Assembly (NCBI RefSeq): GCF_028737195.1 | Contig: NZ_JAQZAJ010000004.1 | Coordinates: 310,001-374,000, forward strand | Origin: Pseudovibrio exalbescens | Lineage (GTDB): Bacteria > Pseudomonadota > Alphaproteobacteria > Rhizobiales > Stappiaceae | Direction: 5' to 3' | DNA: 64,000 bases | In this document: positions 10,855-19,390 of the stretch, piece by piece | How the letters are laid out: each line of letters begins with the position of its first letter | Position numbering within the stretch: the first letter of the stretch is position 1 | Position numbers and translations under genes: made by a program | The notes under the pieces: generated by a model | The model's input: only the letters and a program-made list of their open reading frames with translations | Databases searched by the model: none | What the model was told of the DNA's origin: nothing

Positions 10855-11765
10855 GCGTCATCCCGCACTTGATGCGGGATCCACCTCAGCCCCTCCCTCA
10901 GCTCTGTGCGTGGGGCTCTGGATACCGGATCGGCGGTGGTAGCGGCTTTGCCGTAAGTTTTGCGCTGGATACCGGATCTACGCCTCGCTGCGCTCACCTT
11001 GTCCGGTATGACGGTGGTGGTTTGGGCAGCGTCTCCCACCTTATTCTCAAACCTTTGCCTCCATTCACCGTCATTCTCCGCGCGTCACCTCCCACTGCTT
11101 TCCTCCTCCACGCTCGCGTTTCCCGTGCCATTCTCCGGGCTCTGCCTCCCCCTCCGCCGTCGTCCCCCGCGCTCACCTCCCCCCTCGGCCATCGCTAGGA
11201 CGTCACCCCTCCCCACTACCGTCATCCCGCACTTGATGCGGGATCCACCCCGGCCTCTCACCCCGCTCTGTGCGCGCGGCTCTGCATACCGGATGCGCGC
11301 TTTCGCTTCTCCAGCATGACGGCTGTGTGTGGTTGGGGCTGGGTCTCATAGGCGCAGCGGTGGTGCCGATTTTGCTGTCTGTTTTGCGCTGGATACCGGA
11401 TCTACGCCTCGCTGCGCTCACCTTGTCCGGTATGACGGTGGTGGTTTGGGGTGGTGCTCATCTTCTCTGGCATGACAGGGGTGGTGTGGGCAGCGCTCAT
11501 CTTGTCTAGTATGACGGTGGCGGTTTGGGCAGCGTCTCCCACCTTATTCTCAAACCTTTGCCTCCATTCACCGTCATTCTCCGCGCGTCGCCTCCCACTG
11601 CTTTCCGCCTTCACGCTTCCTCACCCCCTCGGTCATCCTTAGGACGTCACCCCTCCCCACTGCCGTCATCCCGCACTTGATGCGGGATCCAGCCCGGCCT
11701 CTCCCTCAGCTCAGTGCTCGCGGCTCTAGATACCGGATGGCGCGTTCACCTCTCCGGTATGGCGG
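10855..11765. repeat. Palindromic repeat island B (three ~100-bp units plus duplicated right arms)
   Basis: Units start at 10857, 11221 and 11665 with the same GTCATCCCGCA..GGGATCCA hairpin as island A and end with TCCGGTATGAC-type arms near 11010, 11321 and 11760. The first unit holds two copies of the TGGATACCGGAT arm. Extra right arms without a left arm occur at about 11391-11433, 11470 and 11510. The CGGCCATC/TAGGACGTCACC sub-repeat recurs near 11187 and 11632. No coding sequence is supported; open frames here are products of the repeat composition. Confidence 0.85.
10957..11606. repeat. Long direct repeats inside island B
   Basis: A 70-base segment at 10957-11026 recurs without visible change at 11381-11450. 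An 85-base segment at 11019-11103 recurs at 11522-11606 with one mismatch. In the first copy the two segments are joined; in the second they are separated by about 70 bases made of extra TATGAC-type arms. This looks like a recent duplication followed by local expansion. Confidence 0.8.
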
Positions 11766-11879
11766 CGGTGTGGTTCGGTGGGGGCTACATAGTAACGCGT
11801 AGGTTCAAATCCGCGCTTGCAGGGTGGTCAGAATCAAAACTTCACTCTTACAATCAAGTTATCCACCGCCCACCTTGAA

Positions 11880-11902
11880 ATGCGAATGATTATAATTCGC
11901 AT
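11880..11902. promoter_or_regulatory. Fur-like operator
   Basis: Eight-base arms ATGCGAAT and ATTCGCAT surround a seven-base centre. The inner 19 bases (11882-11900) match the classical Fur box consensus at 13 of 19 positions. Iron control of the downstream imelysin operon would be expected. Confidence 0.65.
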
Positions 11903-12022
11903 GTTTTCAAGGGCTTGACCGTCACTTTTATATTATAACAATTCTAAACTATTGAAAAATCAAAGGTTTTGTTGACTTTGCCGGAGTGAGGCAGGAATAG
12001 TCCCAACCCAGAGACGAGTTTT

Positions 12023-12037
12023 TGCGAATTATTCGCA
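12023..12037. promoter_or_regulatory. Second TGCGAAT palindrome before the imelysin operon
   Basis: TGCGAATTATTCGCA is a perfect palindrome with the same half-sites as the upstream Fur-like operator but a one-base centre instead of seven. It may be a second site for the same regulator or a site for a different iron regulator. Confidence 0.5.
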
Positions 12038-12124
12038 GGTTTTTTGACCCGGCAAAGTCGCTCAAGGAGCCTTCGAATATTCGCGGAAGAAGCAACGACC
12101 AGCGCAAGCAACAGGGGACACCAC

Positions 12125-13393
12125 ATGCGACTGATCAAGTCAGCACTGCTTTCCGCATCCGCCGTTATCATGGCCAGCACCGCAGCGGGCGCAGCCACTT
12201 CCACCGACGTTCTGGACAATTACGGCGACATCGCACTGGCGATCTATGAAGACTCCCTGGCCAGCGCCAAGGACCTGAAGAGCGCCATCGATGGCCTTGT
12301 GGCCAACCCTTCTGAGGAAACGTTGGCCGCTGCCCGCCAAGCGTGGCTGGCTTCCCGCAACCCGTATCAGCAGAGCGAAGTCTACCGCTTTGGCAACGCC
12401 ATCGTTGACGATTGGGAAGGCAAGGTGAACGCATGGCCGCTTGACGAGGGCATGATCGACTACACCGATGCCTCCTACGGCGTCGAGTCCGAAGAAAACC
12501 CCTACTACGCCGCCAATGTCATCGCCAACCCGACCTTCACCGCTGCGGGCGAAACCATTGATGCAACGGTTATCACCGCAGAACTTCTGGCAGACCAGCT
12601 GCAGGAAGCCGGTGAAGTTGAAGCAAACGTTGCGACCGGGTATCACGCCATTGAGTTCTTGCTTTGGGGGCAGGATCTGAACGGCACCGACGCAGGCGCA
12701 GGCACGCGCCCGGCAACGGACTTTGATCCGGCAAACTGCACCGGCGGCAATTGTGAGCGCCGCATTCAGTACCTTCAGGCGGCGACAGACCTGCTGATCT
12801 CCGATCTGGAAGACATGGTTGCCAACTGGAAAGACGGCGGCGACGCGCGCAAGGAACTGGCAGACAAGGGTGAAGCTGGCGGGGTTGCCACCATTCTCAC
12901 CGGCATGGGCTCTCTGTCCTACGGCGAGCTGGCAGGCGAGCGCATGAAGCTGGGCCTGATGCTGAACGACCCGGAGGAAGAGCATGACTGCTTCTCCGAC
13001 AACACGCACATGTCCCACTACTACGATGTGGTTGGCATCAACAACGTGTTCCACGGCGGCTACACCCGCATCGATGGCACGGAAGTTTCCGGCGCATCCT
13101 TGAAGGAGCTGATTGCTGCGAAAGACCCGGCTGTTGCCGAGGAGCTGGAAGCAAAGCTGGCGGCTTCGCTTGCGGCGTTTGAAGCGGTCAACACCCGCGC
13201 GGAAACGGTTGAGGCCTACGATCAGATGATTGGCGAAGGCAACGCAGAAGGCAACGCGGTTGTACAGGCGGCCATCGACGCGCTGATCGACCAGACGGCT
13301 TCCATCCAGCGTGCCGTAAAGGTGCTTGAGCTGGAAGACATCGCCTTTGAAGGCTCTGACTCTCTGGATAACCCATCCGCTGTTTTCCAATAA
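12125..13393 (+). CDS. Imelysin-family iron-regulated lipoprotein-like/periplasmic protein (IrpA-like)
   Basis: A 422-residue exported protein: signal peptide at residues 1-24 (ending AGA), then two all-alpha imelysin bundles. The family motif GxHxxE is present as GYHAIE within residues 170-185, a site proposed to bind metal. Imelysins of the IrpA type are iron-regulated periplasmic or surface proteins related to EfeO; a role in iron capture is likely but biochemistry is poorly known. I chose the ATG at 12125 because it begins the signal peptide and follows an AGGGG ribosome site. First gene of the operon, behind Fur-like boxes; a hairpin at 13405-13430 separates it from the next gene. Confidence 0.85.
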   Translation: MRLIKSALLSASAVIMASTAAGAATSTDVLDNYGDIALAIYEDSLASAKDLKSAIDGLVANPSEETLAAARQAWLASRNPYQQSEVYRFGNAIVDDWEGKVNAWPLDEGMIDYTDASYGVESEENPYYAANVIANPTFTAAGETIDATVITAELLADQLQEAGEVEANVATGYHAIEFLLWGQDLNGTDAGAGTRPATDFDPANCTGGNCERRIQYLQAATDLLISDLEDMVANWKDGGDARKELADKGEAGGVATILTGMGSLSYGELAGERMKLGLMLNDPEEEHDCFSDNTHMSHYYDVVGINNVFHGGYTRIDGTEVSGASLKELIAAKDPAVAEELEAKLAASLAAFEAVNTRAETVEAYDQMIGEGNAEGNAVVQAAIDALIDQTASIQRAVKVLELEDIAFEGSDSLDNPSAVFQ

Positions 13394-13404
13394 GAGCCAG
13401 TGAA

Positions 13405-13440
13405 AGCCCCGGACGCGTCAGTCCGGGGCTGTTCTTTCCT
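13405..13440 (+). terminator. Internal terminator/attenuator after the first imelysin gene
   Basis: AGCCCCGGAC (13405-13414) pairs perfectly with GTCCGGGGCT (13421-13430), followed by GTTCTTTCCTT. The T tract is broken, so partial read-through into the DUF1111 gene is likely. Confidence 0.65.
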
Positions 13441-13497
13441 TCCCGCCTTGTTCTCTTTCCAAATTGCTGCACGTTTTCAAAAATTTAAGGCCCCATC

Positions 13498-15042
13498 ATG
13501 CCACAGGTCGGTAAAGCCGCGCTTCTTTCAACTGCCGCGTTAGCCATCACCGGTTCACTGCTTTTTTCGCTCAGCGCCCCGTCCGGCGCTGAAGGTGTTT
13601 TTGCGCACCGGGATGATCTTTCCGAAAAAGACCGCGCCCGCATTCAGGCGGTGCTTGCGCCCGCCGAAGACTTCTCAGCTGCAGAAGCTTACGAGCTGAT
13701 GCAAGGCGGCGCGGGCACCTCGCGCAAGATGGTCAACCGGGATGCTTTTTCCCACCCAACCCAGAACATCACCTTTGAGGAAGAGCAGGACTTCAAGGTC
13801 GGCAACGGCCTCTTCAAGAAGCTGTGGGTGTCCTCGCCCTCTTCCACGCAGGCCTCAGATGGCCTCGGTCCGCTTTACAATGCCCGCTCCTGCCAAGGCT
13901 GCCACCTGAAGGATGGCCGCGGCCGCCCGCCAGAACCGGGTGAGCGCGCGGTATCCATGTTCCTGCGCCTTTCCGTCAAGCCGCAAACAGAAGAGCAGAA
14001 GGCCCTTCTGGAGAGCGGCATGGCCGCGTCCATTCCCCACCCCATTTACGGCGGGCAGCTTCAGGCCTTTGCCGTGCCCGGTCTTCCCGGTGAAGGCCAG
14101 ATGACCATTTCCTATGAGGACGTGCCGGTGGAACTTGCAGACGGCACCGTGGTGCAGCTACGCAAGCCAACCTATGGCATCGACAATCCGGGCTTTGGGC
14201 CGTTTGGGCCCAACACCTTGATTTCCCCTCGGGTTGCGCCGCAGATGATTGGCCTCGGGCTGCTTGAACAAGTGCATGAGGGTGACATTCTGGCCAAGGT
14301 GGACCCGGAGGATGAGGACGGCGACGGCATTTCTGGCCGCGCCAGCTGGGTGTATGACGCAGACAAAGACGCCATGATCCTCGGGCGCTTTGGCTGGAAA
14401 GGGGCCAACGCCACGGTGCGCGCCCAGTCCGCAGGCGCTTTCAACGGCGACATCGGCATCTCCACCCCGGACGCCCCAAACCCTTACGGCGATTGCACCG
14501 AGGCACAGGAAAGCTGCTATGCCCAACCCTCCGGCGTTCAGGAACGTTTGGGGGATACGGAAGCACCCGATCCGGTGCTGGATCTTGTCACGTTCTACTC
14601 GCAGAATCTGGCGGTTCCGGCCCGCCGCGACGTGGATGATCCGGAAGTGCTGCGCGGCAAGGAGCTGTTTTACGCCTCCGGTTGCACCAGCTGCCACACT
14701 CCAAAATACGTGACCCGCCGCGATGCGCCCACCAAGGCCCACCGGTTCCAGCTCATATGGCCTTACACCGACCTTCTGCTCCACGACATGGGCGAAGGCC
14801 TTGCGGATGACCGGCCCATTGGCTCAGCTTCGGGCCGGGAGTGGAAAACGCCGCCGCTCTGGGGCATTGGCCTGACCAAAACCGTGAGCGATCACACCTA
14901 CTTCCTGCATGATGGCAGGGCGCGCAATCTGCTGGAAGCTGTGCTATGGCATGGTGGAGAGGCAGAAGCCGCCAAGCAGTCGGTGGTCGCCATGGAGCGG
15001 CAGGACCGCGAAGCGCTCATCAAGTTTCTGGAGTCCCTGTGA
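13498..15042 (+). CDS. Di-haem DUF1111 protein (thiol oxidoreductase/peroxidase-like)
   Basis: A 514-residue exported c-type cytochrome. A signal peptide covers about residues 1-31. Two haem-binding motifs are visible: CQGCH at 132-136 and CTSCH at 396-400, the spacing of the DUF1111 di-haem oxidoreductase family, which is distantly related to bacterial di-haem peroxidases. It lies between two imelysin genes, the same partnership (imelysin plus haem peroxidase-like protein) seen in Efe-type iron uptake. A role in redox handling of iron in the periplasm is therefore inferred. Its stop overlaps the next start as ATGA. Confidence 0.85.
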   Translation: MPQVGKAALLSTAALAITGSLLFSLSAPSGAEGVFAHRDDLSEKDRARIQAVLAPAEDFSAAEAYELMQGGAGTSRKMVNRDAFSHPTQNITFEEEQDFKVGNGLFKKLWVSSPSSTQASDGLGPLYNARSCQGCHLKDGRGRPPEPGERAVSMFLRLSVKPQTEEQKALLESGMAASIPHPIYGGQLQAFAVPGLPGEGQMTISYEDVPVELADGTVVQLRKPTYGIDNPGFGPFGPNTLISPRVAPQMIGLGLLEQVHEGDILAKVDPEDEDGDGISGRASWVYDADKDAMILGRFGWKGANATVRAQSAGAFNGDIGISTPDAPNPYGDCTEAQESCYAQPSGVQERLGDTEAPDPVLDLVTFYSQNLAVPARRDVDDPEVLRGKELFYASGCTSCHTPKYVTRRDAPTKAHRFQLIWPYTDLLLHDMGEGLADDRPIGSASGREWKTPPLWGIGLTKTVSDHTYFLHDGRARNLLEAVLWHGGEAEAAKQSVVAMERQDREALIKFLESL

Positions 15043-16166
15043 TGCGCAAGACACTGGCAACCATCGCGCTTTCAGCCGCCCTCACCCTTGGTGGGGGCTT
15101 GGCCGTTTGGGCCCAGGAGGCCGCCGTTGAACGGCCACAGACGTACGCAACAGACTACAGCCGTTTTGCCCCTGCTCTGATTGAGGGATACATACGGCCC
15201 GAGACCTCAGCGCTCACTGAGAAGCTGAAGAGACTGGAGCAAGCCACAGGGGCTCTGTGCCATTCTGGGCAGTCGGCAGAGAGCGAAAACGCCTTCCGTC
15301 AGGCGCTCTCCGGCAGCATTGCCCAATTGGCTCGGGTGGATTTTTTGCGCTTCGGCCCGCTGGCAGAGAACAACCGCGCACAGCGTCTTGCCTTCTTGCC
15401 AGACCGGCGCGGCGTGATCGCGCGGCAGCTGAACAAGATCATGGCCACTGAAGACCCAAGCGTCACCACCGCCGAAAGCCTTGCGGGCAAGTCCGTTGCG
15501 CTTCAAGGTCTCACCGCGCTGGAGCATTTCGGCTTTGCCACCGACGGCACCTTGCAGCTCGCCCGCGGCGACCATGAAAGCTTCGAATGCGCCTATGCGG
15601 TTGCCCTCACCCGAAATCTGGTGGGCACGGCGCAGGAGCTTGAGGCCGCATGGGCCGACCCTGAAGGCTTTTCCAAAACCTTGAGCGCCCCCGCCAGCGA
15701 CCACGCCCTTGTGCAGACCCACAAGGAAGCGGCGGAACTCATGTTCAACTCAATGGTTACTGGGCTGGTGCTGATCAAGGATCAAATCCTGCTGCCAGTC
15801 ATTGGCCCCTCGGTGGAAAAGGCCAAGCCGTACCGCGCACCGTTCTCGCGCAGTCATAATGGGGCGCTTTACATGGCCTCCTCGCTTGAGGGCATCAACC
15901 AAGCGCTGATCGCGGCAGGCTACATGGATGCCTTGCCGGAAGACGGCGCATGGGCAGCGGACAGCCTCAACTTCGAGTTCCAAAATGGAGCCCGCGTCAT
16001 TGAAGAACTCGGCGGCCCGATCCGGGTCATCGGCAAGGACATTGAGGAGCGCAAGAAGCTGGTCTACCTGACACTGGTCATTGATGGGTTGAAGGACACA
16101 CTGGCCAACAATGTCGCCGGCTATCTCGCGCTGAGCGGAGGCTTCAATGCGCTCGATGGTGACTAG
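15042..16166 (+). CDS. Second imelysin-family protein
   Basis: A 374-residue exported protein with a signal peptide (cleavage near AVWAQE, residue 23) and an imelysin domain. It aligns with the second imelysin type found in these operons. At the place of the GxHxxE motif it has GLTALEH, so the metal-site His is not in its usual position. Start chosen at the ATGA overlap with the DUF1111 gene; the longer open frame from 14946 lies inside the previous gene. It overlaps the next gene by 20 bases, so translation of the operon is tightly coupled. Confidence 0.8.
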   Translation: MRKTLATIALSAALTLGGGLAVWAQEAAVERPQTYATDYSRFAPALIEGYIRPETSALTEKLKRLEQATGALCHSGQSAESENAFRQALSGSIAQLARVDFLRFGPLAENNRAQRLAFLPDRRGVIARQLNKIMATEDPSVTTAESLAGKSVALQGLTALEHFGFATDGTLQLARGDHESFECAYAVALTRNLVGTAQELEAAWADPEGFSKTLSAPASDHALVQTHKEAAELMFNSMVTGLVLIKDQILLPVIGPSVEKAKPYRAPFSRSHNGALYMASSLEGINQALIAAGYMDALPEDGAWAADSLNFEFQNGARVIEELGGPIRVIGKDIEERKKLVYLTLVIDGLKDTLANNVAGYLALSGGFNALDGD

Positions 16167-17310
16167 GGCGCTCCCCCTTTCCCGGCGCAGTTTGCTGCAA
16201 GGGCTCTTCGGGTTGGCAGTGACCACGCTCGTTCCCGGCGGCGTTGCGTTGGCCAACGCAAAAAATACGCGATTGTTTCAAACCAACGCAGAAGAACCGC
16301 TGTTTGCCAGCGCGTTTCGAAAGGCAGATGGCAGCTTTGCTTTCCGTGTAATGCGTGAAGATGGTTCATCGGTTTTCGAAGCGCCCCTTCCAGACAGAGG
16401 GCACTCTGCCGCATGGCACCGGGAAACGGCGCGGCTGGTGGCCTTTGCCCGCAGGCCGGGCAATTTTGCCATGTATGTCAATGGCATGGCTGGAGATGGG
16501 CCGGTCATGTTCACCGCACCGGAATACCGCCACTTTTACGGCCACGGCGTGTTCTCCCAAGACGGCAAGGTGCTCTATGCCCCGGAAAACGACTGGGTGC
16601 ACAAGCGCGGTGTCCTTGGGCTTTATGATATGACAGGTGCGCGCCCGCACCGGATTGGGGAAATGGAGACCGGCGGGATTGGTCCCCACGATATTCTCCT
16701 CTCGCCCACCTGCGGATCATTGGTCATTGCCAATGGCGGCATTCATACCCGCCCTGATCGTGATCGGGAAAAGCTTAATATCGACAGCATGTTGCCAAGC
16801 GTTGCCTTCCTCCACCCGCAAACCGGGGAGATCCGCGCGCGTCATGAGCTTGATCCAAGTTTGCACCAGTTATCCCTGCGCCATATGGCCATGGATGGGC
16901 ACGGCCGCGTCTGGGTTGGCGGGCAGTATCAGGGGGATAAGTCAGAATTACCCCCGCTCATCGCCAGCTTCACGTTGGATGGCACGCCCCGCATCCATGA
17001 AATGCCACAGCAAATTAAAGCGCAGCTGAGCAACTACGTCGGCAGCGTTACCGCCAGCGGCGACGGCGAAGTCATCGTCACCTCCTGCCCGAGAGGGGGT
17101 AAGATTTTGTTCTGGAACGCATCCTCCGGGGATTACCTCGGAGCGCAAGCGGTTGCAGACGGGTGCGGTGTTGCCCCGCTCGATCAGGAGTTCTTTCTCA
17201 TCTCCGACGGGTCCGGCGGCCTGCGTTTTGCCGAAGGCACCTCCGAGTATCTGGAGCTGACAGCGCAAGTTCCTGGAACCTCTTGGGATAACCATTTGAT
17301 TTCCCTTTAG
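16147..17310 (+). CDS. DUF1513 protein with Tat signal (beta-propeller-like)
   Basis: A 387-residue protein with a twin-arginine signal at the N terminus (SRRSLLQG) and hydrophobic stretch to about residue 38. The remainder is rich in beta strands with repeated G-H-G/D-G turns (FYGHGVFSQDGKVLY, GIGPHDILLSP), as expected for the propeller-like DUF1513 family. It is the regular last member of imelysin/DUF1111 operons. Export in folded form by Tat suggests that it binds a cofactor or metal. Function is not established. Confidence 0.8.
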   Translation: MRSMVTRALPLSRRSLLQGLFGLAVTTLVPGGVALANAKNTRLFQTNAEEPLFASAFRKADGSFAFRVMREDGSSVFEAPLPDRGHSAAWHRETARLVAFARRPGNFAMYVNGMAGDGPVMFTAPEYRHFYGHGVFSQDGKVLYAPENDWVHKRGVLGLYDMTGARPHRIGEMETGGIGPHDILLSPTCGSLVIANGGIHTRPDRDREKLNIDSMLPSVAFLHPQTGEIRARHELDPSLHQLSLRHMAMDGHGRVWVGGQYQGDKSELPPLIASFTLDGTPRIHEMPQQIKAQLSNYVGSVTASGDGEVIVTSCPRGGKILFWNASSGDYLGAQAVADGCGVAPLDQEFFLISDGSGGLRFAEGTSEYLELTAQVPGTSWDNHLISL

Positions 17311-17396
17311 CATTTACAGGAATAAGGTCCTTGTGCCCGGGCTGGATCTCGGGCACTCTTTCCTTTGCGGCAACCGAACAGTGCGAGGGAAAGACA

Positions 17397-17750
17397 ATGG
17401 CCTATGTGGACGTGTTTGTGGCTGCAGTTCCGACTGCAAACAAAGCCGCCTATCAAGAAAAATGTGTTGAAATACAACGGGTTTTCAAAAAGTACGGCGC
17501 CACAGAGGTGCTGGATGCCTGGGGCGCGGATGTGCCGGAGGGCGAGGTCACCTCGTTCTTGAAAGCGGTTGCCTGCAAGCCAGATGAAACGGTGGCTGTT
17601 GGCTGGGTGGTATGGCCCTCCAAGGAAGCGCGGGAGGAAGGCTCAGCCAAGGTCTGGCAAGATCCCGTTTTTTCAGATCCCGACATGGACATGCCCTTTG
17701 ATGGCAAGCGCATGATTTTCGGCGGTTTTTCTGTCTTTTCCCAAATTTGA
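17397..17750 (+). CDS. DUF1428 family protein (YbaA-like)
   Basis: A 117-residue cytoplasmic protein of the DUF1428 dimeric alpha/beta-barrel family. The characteristic opening MAYVDVFVAAVPTANK and the closing block GKRMIFGGF are both present. The ATG at 17397 follows GAGGGA; an earlier in-frame start at 17331 has no support. Function unknown in this family. It lies 13 bases before the flavin-reductase-like gene and may be co-transcribed with it. Confidence 0.8.
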   Translation: MAYVDVFVAAVPTANKAAYQEKCVEIQRVFKKYGATEVLDAWGADVPEGEVTSFLKAVACKPDETVAVGWVVWPSKEAREEGSAKVWQDPVFSDPDMDMPFDGKRMIFGGFSVFSQI

Positions 17751-17763
17751 TCGGATACTGGCA

Positions 17764-18243
17764 ATGCACCTTAATGACGCCGTGCGCGACGACATTAATC
17801 GCTCTGTTTTGTGCTGGTTGGCGACCGTGGACGCGGATGGATTTCCAACCGTAAGCCCCAAGGAAATGTTCTGCGCCTATGGCAGTGATCGTCTTATCAT
17901 TGCCGACATTGCCTCGCGTGGCAGTATTCGAAACCTGAACACCTACAACAAGGTGTGCGTGAGTTTCGTCGACGTATTTCGGCAAAAGGGGTTTAAAGTC
18001 AAGGGGGTAGCTAAGGTCATTCCATTGGGCGATCCGGGGTTTCAGGAAATCGCCTATCCGCTTCTGGAAAAGGCGGGGCCGGATTATCCGATCCGCAACA
18101 TCATCTGCGTTCAGGTGGAGAAAGTTCAGCGCATCTGGGCACCCAGCTACAATCTCTTTCCGGACAAGGGAGAAGAGCAACTGATGCGCGAAGCCTACAC
18201 CTTGTATGGCGTGCGTCCGCTTACCGAAGACGATGGCTCTTGA
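17764..18243 (+). CDS. Pyridoxamine 5'-phosphate oxidase-like FMN-binding protein
   Basis: A 159-residue split-barrel flavoprotein-like domain. The N-terminal block (LCWLATVDADGFPTVSPKEMF) is the typical start of general-stress/PNPOx-like FMN proteins, and IADIASRGSIRNL matches the FMN-phosphate binding part. Members reduce F420, flavin or small substrates; the true pyridoxine pathway enzyme is longer, so this is unlikely to be PdxH. It closely follows the DUF1428 gene. Confidence 0.75.
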   Translation: MHLNDAVRDDINRSVLCWLATVDADGFPTVSPKEMFCAYGSDRLIIADIASRGSIRNLNTYNKVCVSFVDVFRQKGFKVKGVAKVIPLGDPGFQEIAYPLLEKAGPDYPIRNIICVQVEKVQRIWAPSYNLFPDKGEEQLMREAYTLYGVRPLTEDDGS

Positions 18244-18259
18244 ATCGTCCTCAGCCAAA

Positions 18260-18294
18260 CAAAAATGCCGGAGGCGTGCTCATCCCTCCGGCAT
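18260..18294 (-). terminator. Terminator of the deoD operon
   Basis: ATGCCGGAGG (18265-18274) pairs with CCTCCGGCAT (18285-18294). On the minus strand the stem is followed by TTTTTGTTTGG. It ends the deoD/small membrane protein operon and lies between convergent genes. Confidence 0.75.
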
Positions 18295-18340
18295 AGTCTG
18301 ATCTTGGTCGCTGTTCTTCTTATCTTGACGCTGAAAAGCT

Positions 18341-18583
18341 CTAAGCCTTCACCACTTTCAAAGGCCGAAGGTCGTCCTTCTTCAGCTTCCACAGGTGGTA
18401 GAGGTTGATGAACACGCAGGTGCCATTCAAGAACACCACGGGCCATGCTTCGATGGCGAAGCCATAGGCGGTGAAGAAAATGCAGCCAATCATGTTCAGC
18501 ACGCGCAGCCAAACCACATTGCCCATCAAAAGGGAAATCATGATCGTGATCGAGGCCAGATAGCCCATTGCTTCAATTATCAT
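18341..18583 (-). CDS. Small YgjV-like inner-membrane protein
   Basis: An 80-residue protein with two to three transmembrane segments (about residues 4-22, 26-45 and 48-65) and a basic C-terminal tail. The pattern of SLLMGNVVWLRVLNMIGC..YG resembles the YgjV family of bacterial inner-membrane proteins. Its start overlaps the end of deoD by four bases, so it is translationally coupled to nucleoside phosphorylase. A link to nucleoside or base transport can be suggested from that coupling only. Confidence 0.6.
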   Translation of the reverse strand: MIIEAMGYLASITIMISLLMGNVVWLRVLNMIGCIFFTAYGFAIEAWPVVFLNGTCVFINLYHLWKLKKDDLRPLKVVKA

Positions 18584-19296
18584 TTGGAGACCTCAAAGGC
18601 GGTTTCGAGTGCCAGTTCCATCATCTGGTTAAAGCTGGTCTGGCGTTGTTCCGAGGTGGCTTGTTCAGAAGTGATCAGGTGGTCTGACACGGTGAGCACG
18701 CACAGCGCCTGAACCCGCGCTTCGGCCGCAATGGCAAACAACGCTGCCGCTTCCATCTCAACCGCCAGAATGTTCATCTTCTGCATGGCTGGAAGCAGCG
18801 CCGGGCTCGACCCGTAAAACAGATCGTCCGACAAAATGTTGCCGAAGGCGGGCGAAAGCTTCAGTTTCTCCGCAGTGTCGGCGCAGGCCTTCAGCAGCGC
18901 AAAATCTGGTACGGCTGCAAAGTCATAACCTGAGAACCGCTCCCGGTTGATGGAGGAGGAGCAGCTTGCCCCTGTTGCAACAACAAGGTCCAGCAGCTTC
19001 AACTCTTCGCAAACCGCGCCGCAGCTGCCAATGCGCATCAACTTCTTGACGCCGTATTCGTGGATCAGCTCATGAGCGTAAATGGAAATGGAAGGCATGC
19101 CCATTCCGTGTCCCATCACGGAGAGTGGCATTCCTTTGTAAGTGCCTGTAAAGCCCAGCATATTGCGCACGTTGGTTACTTCGCGCACATCTTGCAGGTA
19201 TGTGTCGGCGATGAATTTGGCCCGCAATGGATCGCCTGGCATAAGAACGGTTTCGGCGAAATCGCCAATCTCCGCGTTAATGTGGGCGGTCATCAT
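18580..19296 (-). CDS. deoD: Purine nucleoside phosphorylase, DeoD type
   Basis: Phosphorolysis of purine nucleosides to base and (deoxy)ribose-1-phosphate. The 238-residue sequence follows E. coli DeoD throughout: TAHINAEIGDFAETVLMPGD at the start, phosphate-binding arginines, GSCGAV, VEMEAA in the nucleoside site and TVSDH with the catalytic Asp near the end. I chose the ATG at 19296, behind AGGGAGAAA; the ATG 15 bases earlier is badly spaced. It shares a 94-base spacer with the divergent Crp/Fnr-like regulator. Confidence 0.94.
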   Translation of the reverse strand: MMTAHINAEIGDFAETVLMPGDPLRAKFIADTYLQDVREVTNVRNMLGFTGTYKGMPLSVMGHGMGMPSISIYAHELIHEYGVKKLMRIGSCGAVCEELKLLDLVVATGASCSSSINRERFSGYDFAAVPDFALLKACADTAEKLKLSPAFGNILSDDLFYGSSPALLPAMQKMNILAVEMEAAALFAIAAEARVQALCVLTVSDHLITSEQATSEQRQTSFNQMMELALETAFEVSK

Positions 19297-19390
19297 TTTC
19301 TCCCTGTGCATTCCTCACAAGGGACGGTAAATAACGCTAGGGATTCAAAACAGGACATTTGTCCGCCTCAGTGGGAGTTGCCAGAGGAAA

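Larger units (their letters stand above)
11766..12124 (+). promoter_or_regulatory. Regulatory region of the imelysin operon
   Basis: About 360 bases without a gene between repeat island B and the first imelysin gene. It holds two palindromes with the shared half-site TGCGAAT/ATTCGCA (listed separately) and a third short one, CGAATATTCG (12073-12082). TTGACT at 11972-11977 is a possible -35 element, with no convincing -10. Confidence 0.5.

Noticed and set aside
10869-11642. Open frames of 60-119 codons within repeat island B
   Set aside because: They are built from the repeats, show low-complexity translations rich in Ser/Pro/Arg and have no ribosome sites.
12140-13390. 416-codon frame opposite the first imelysin gene
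   Set aside because: Antisense shadow of a well-supported gene with signal peptide and GxHxxE motif.
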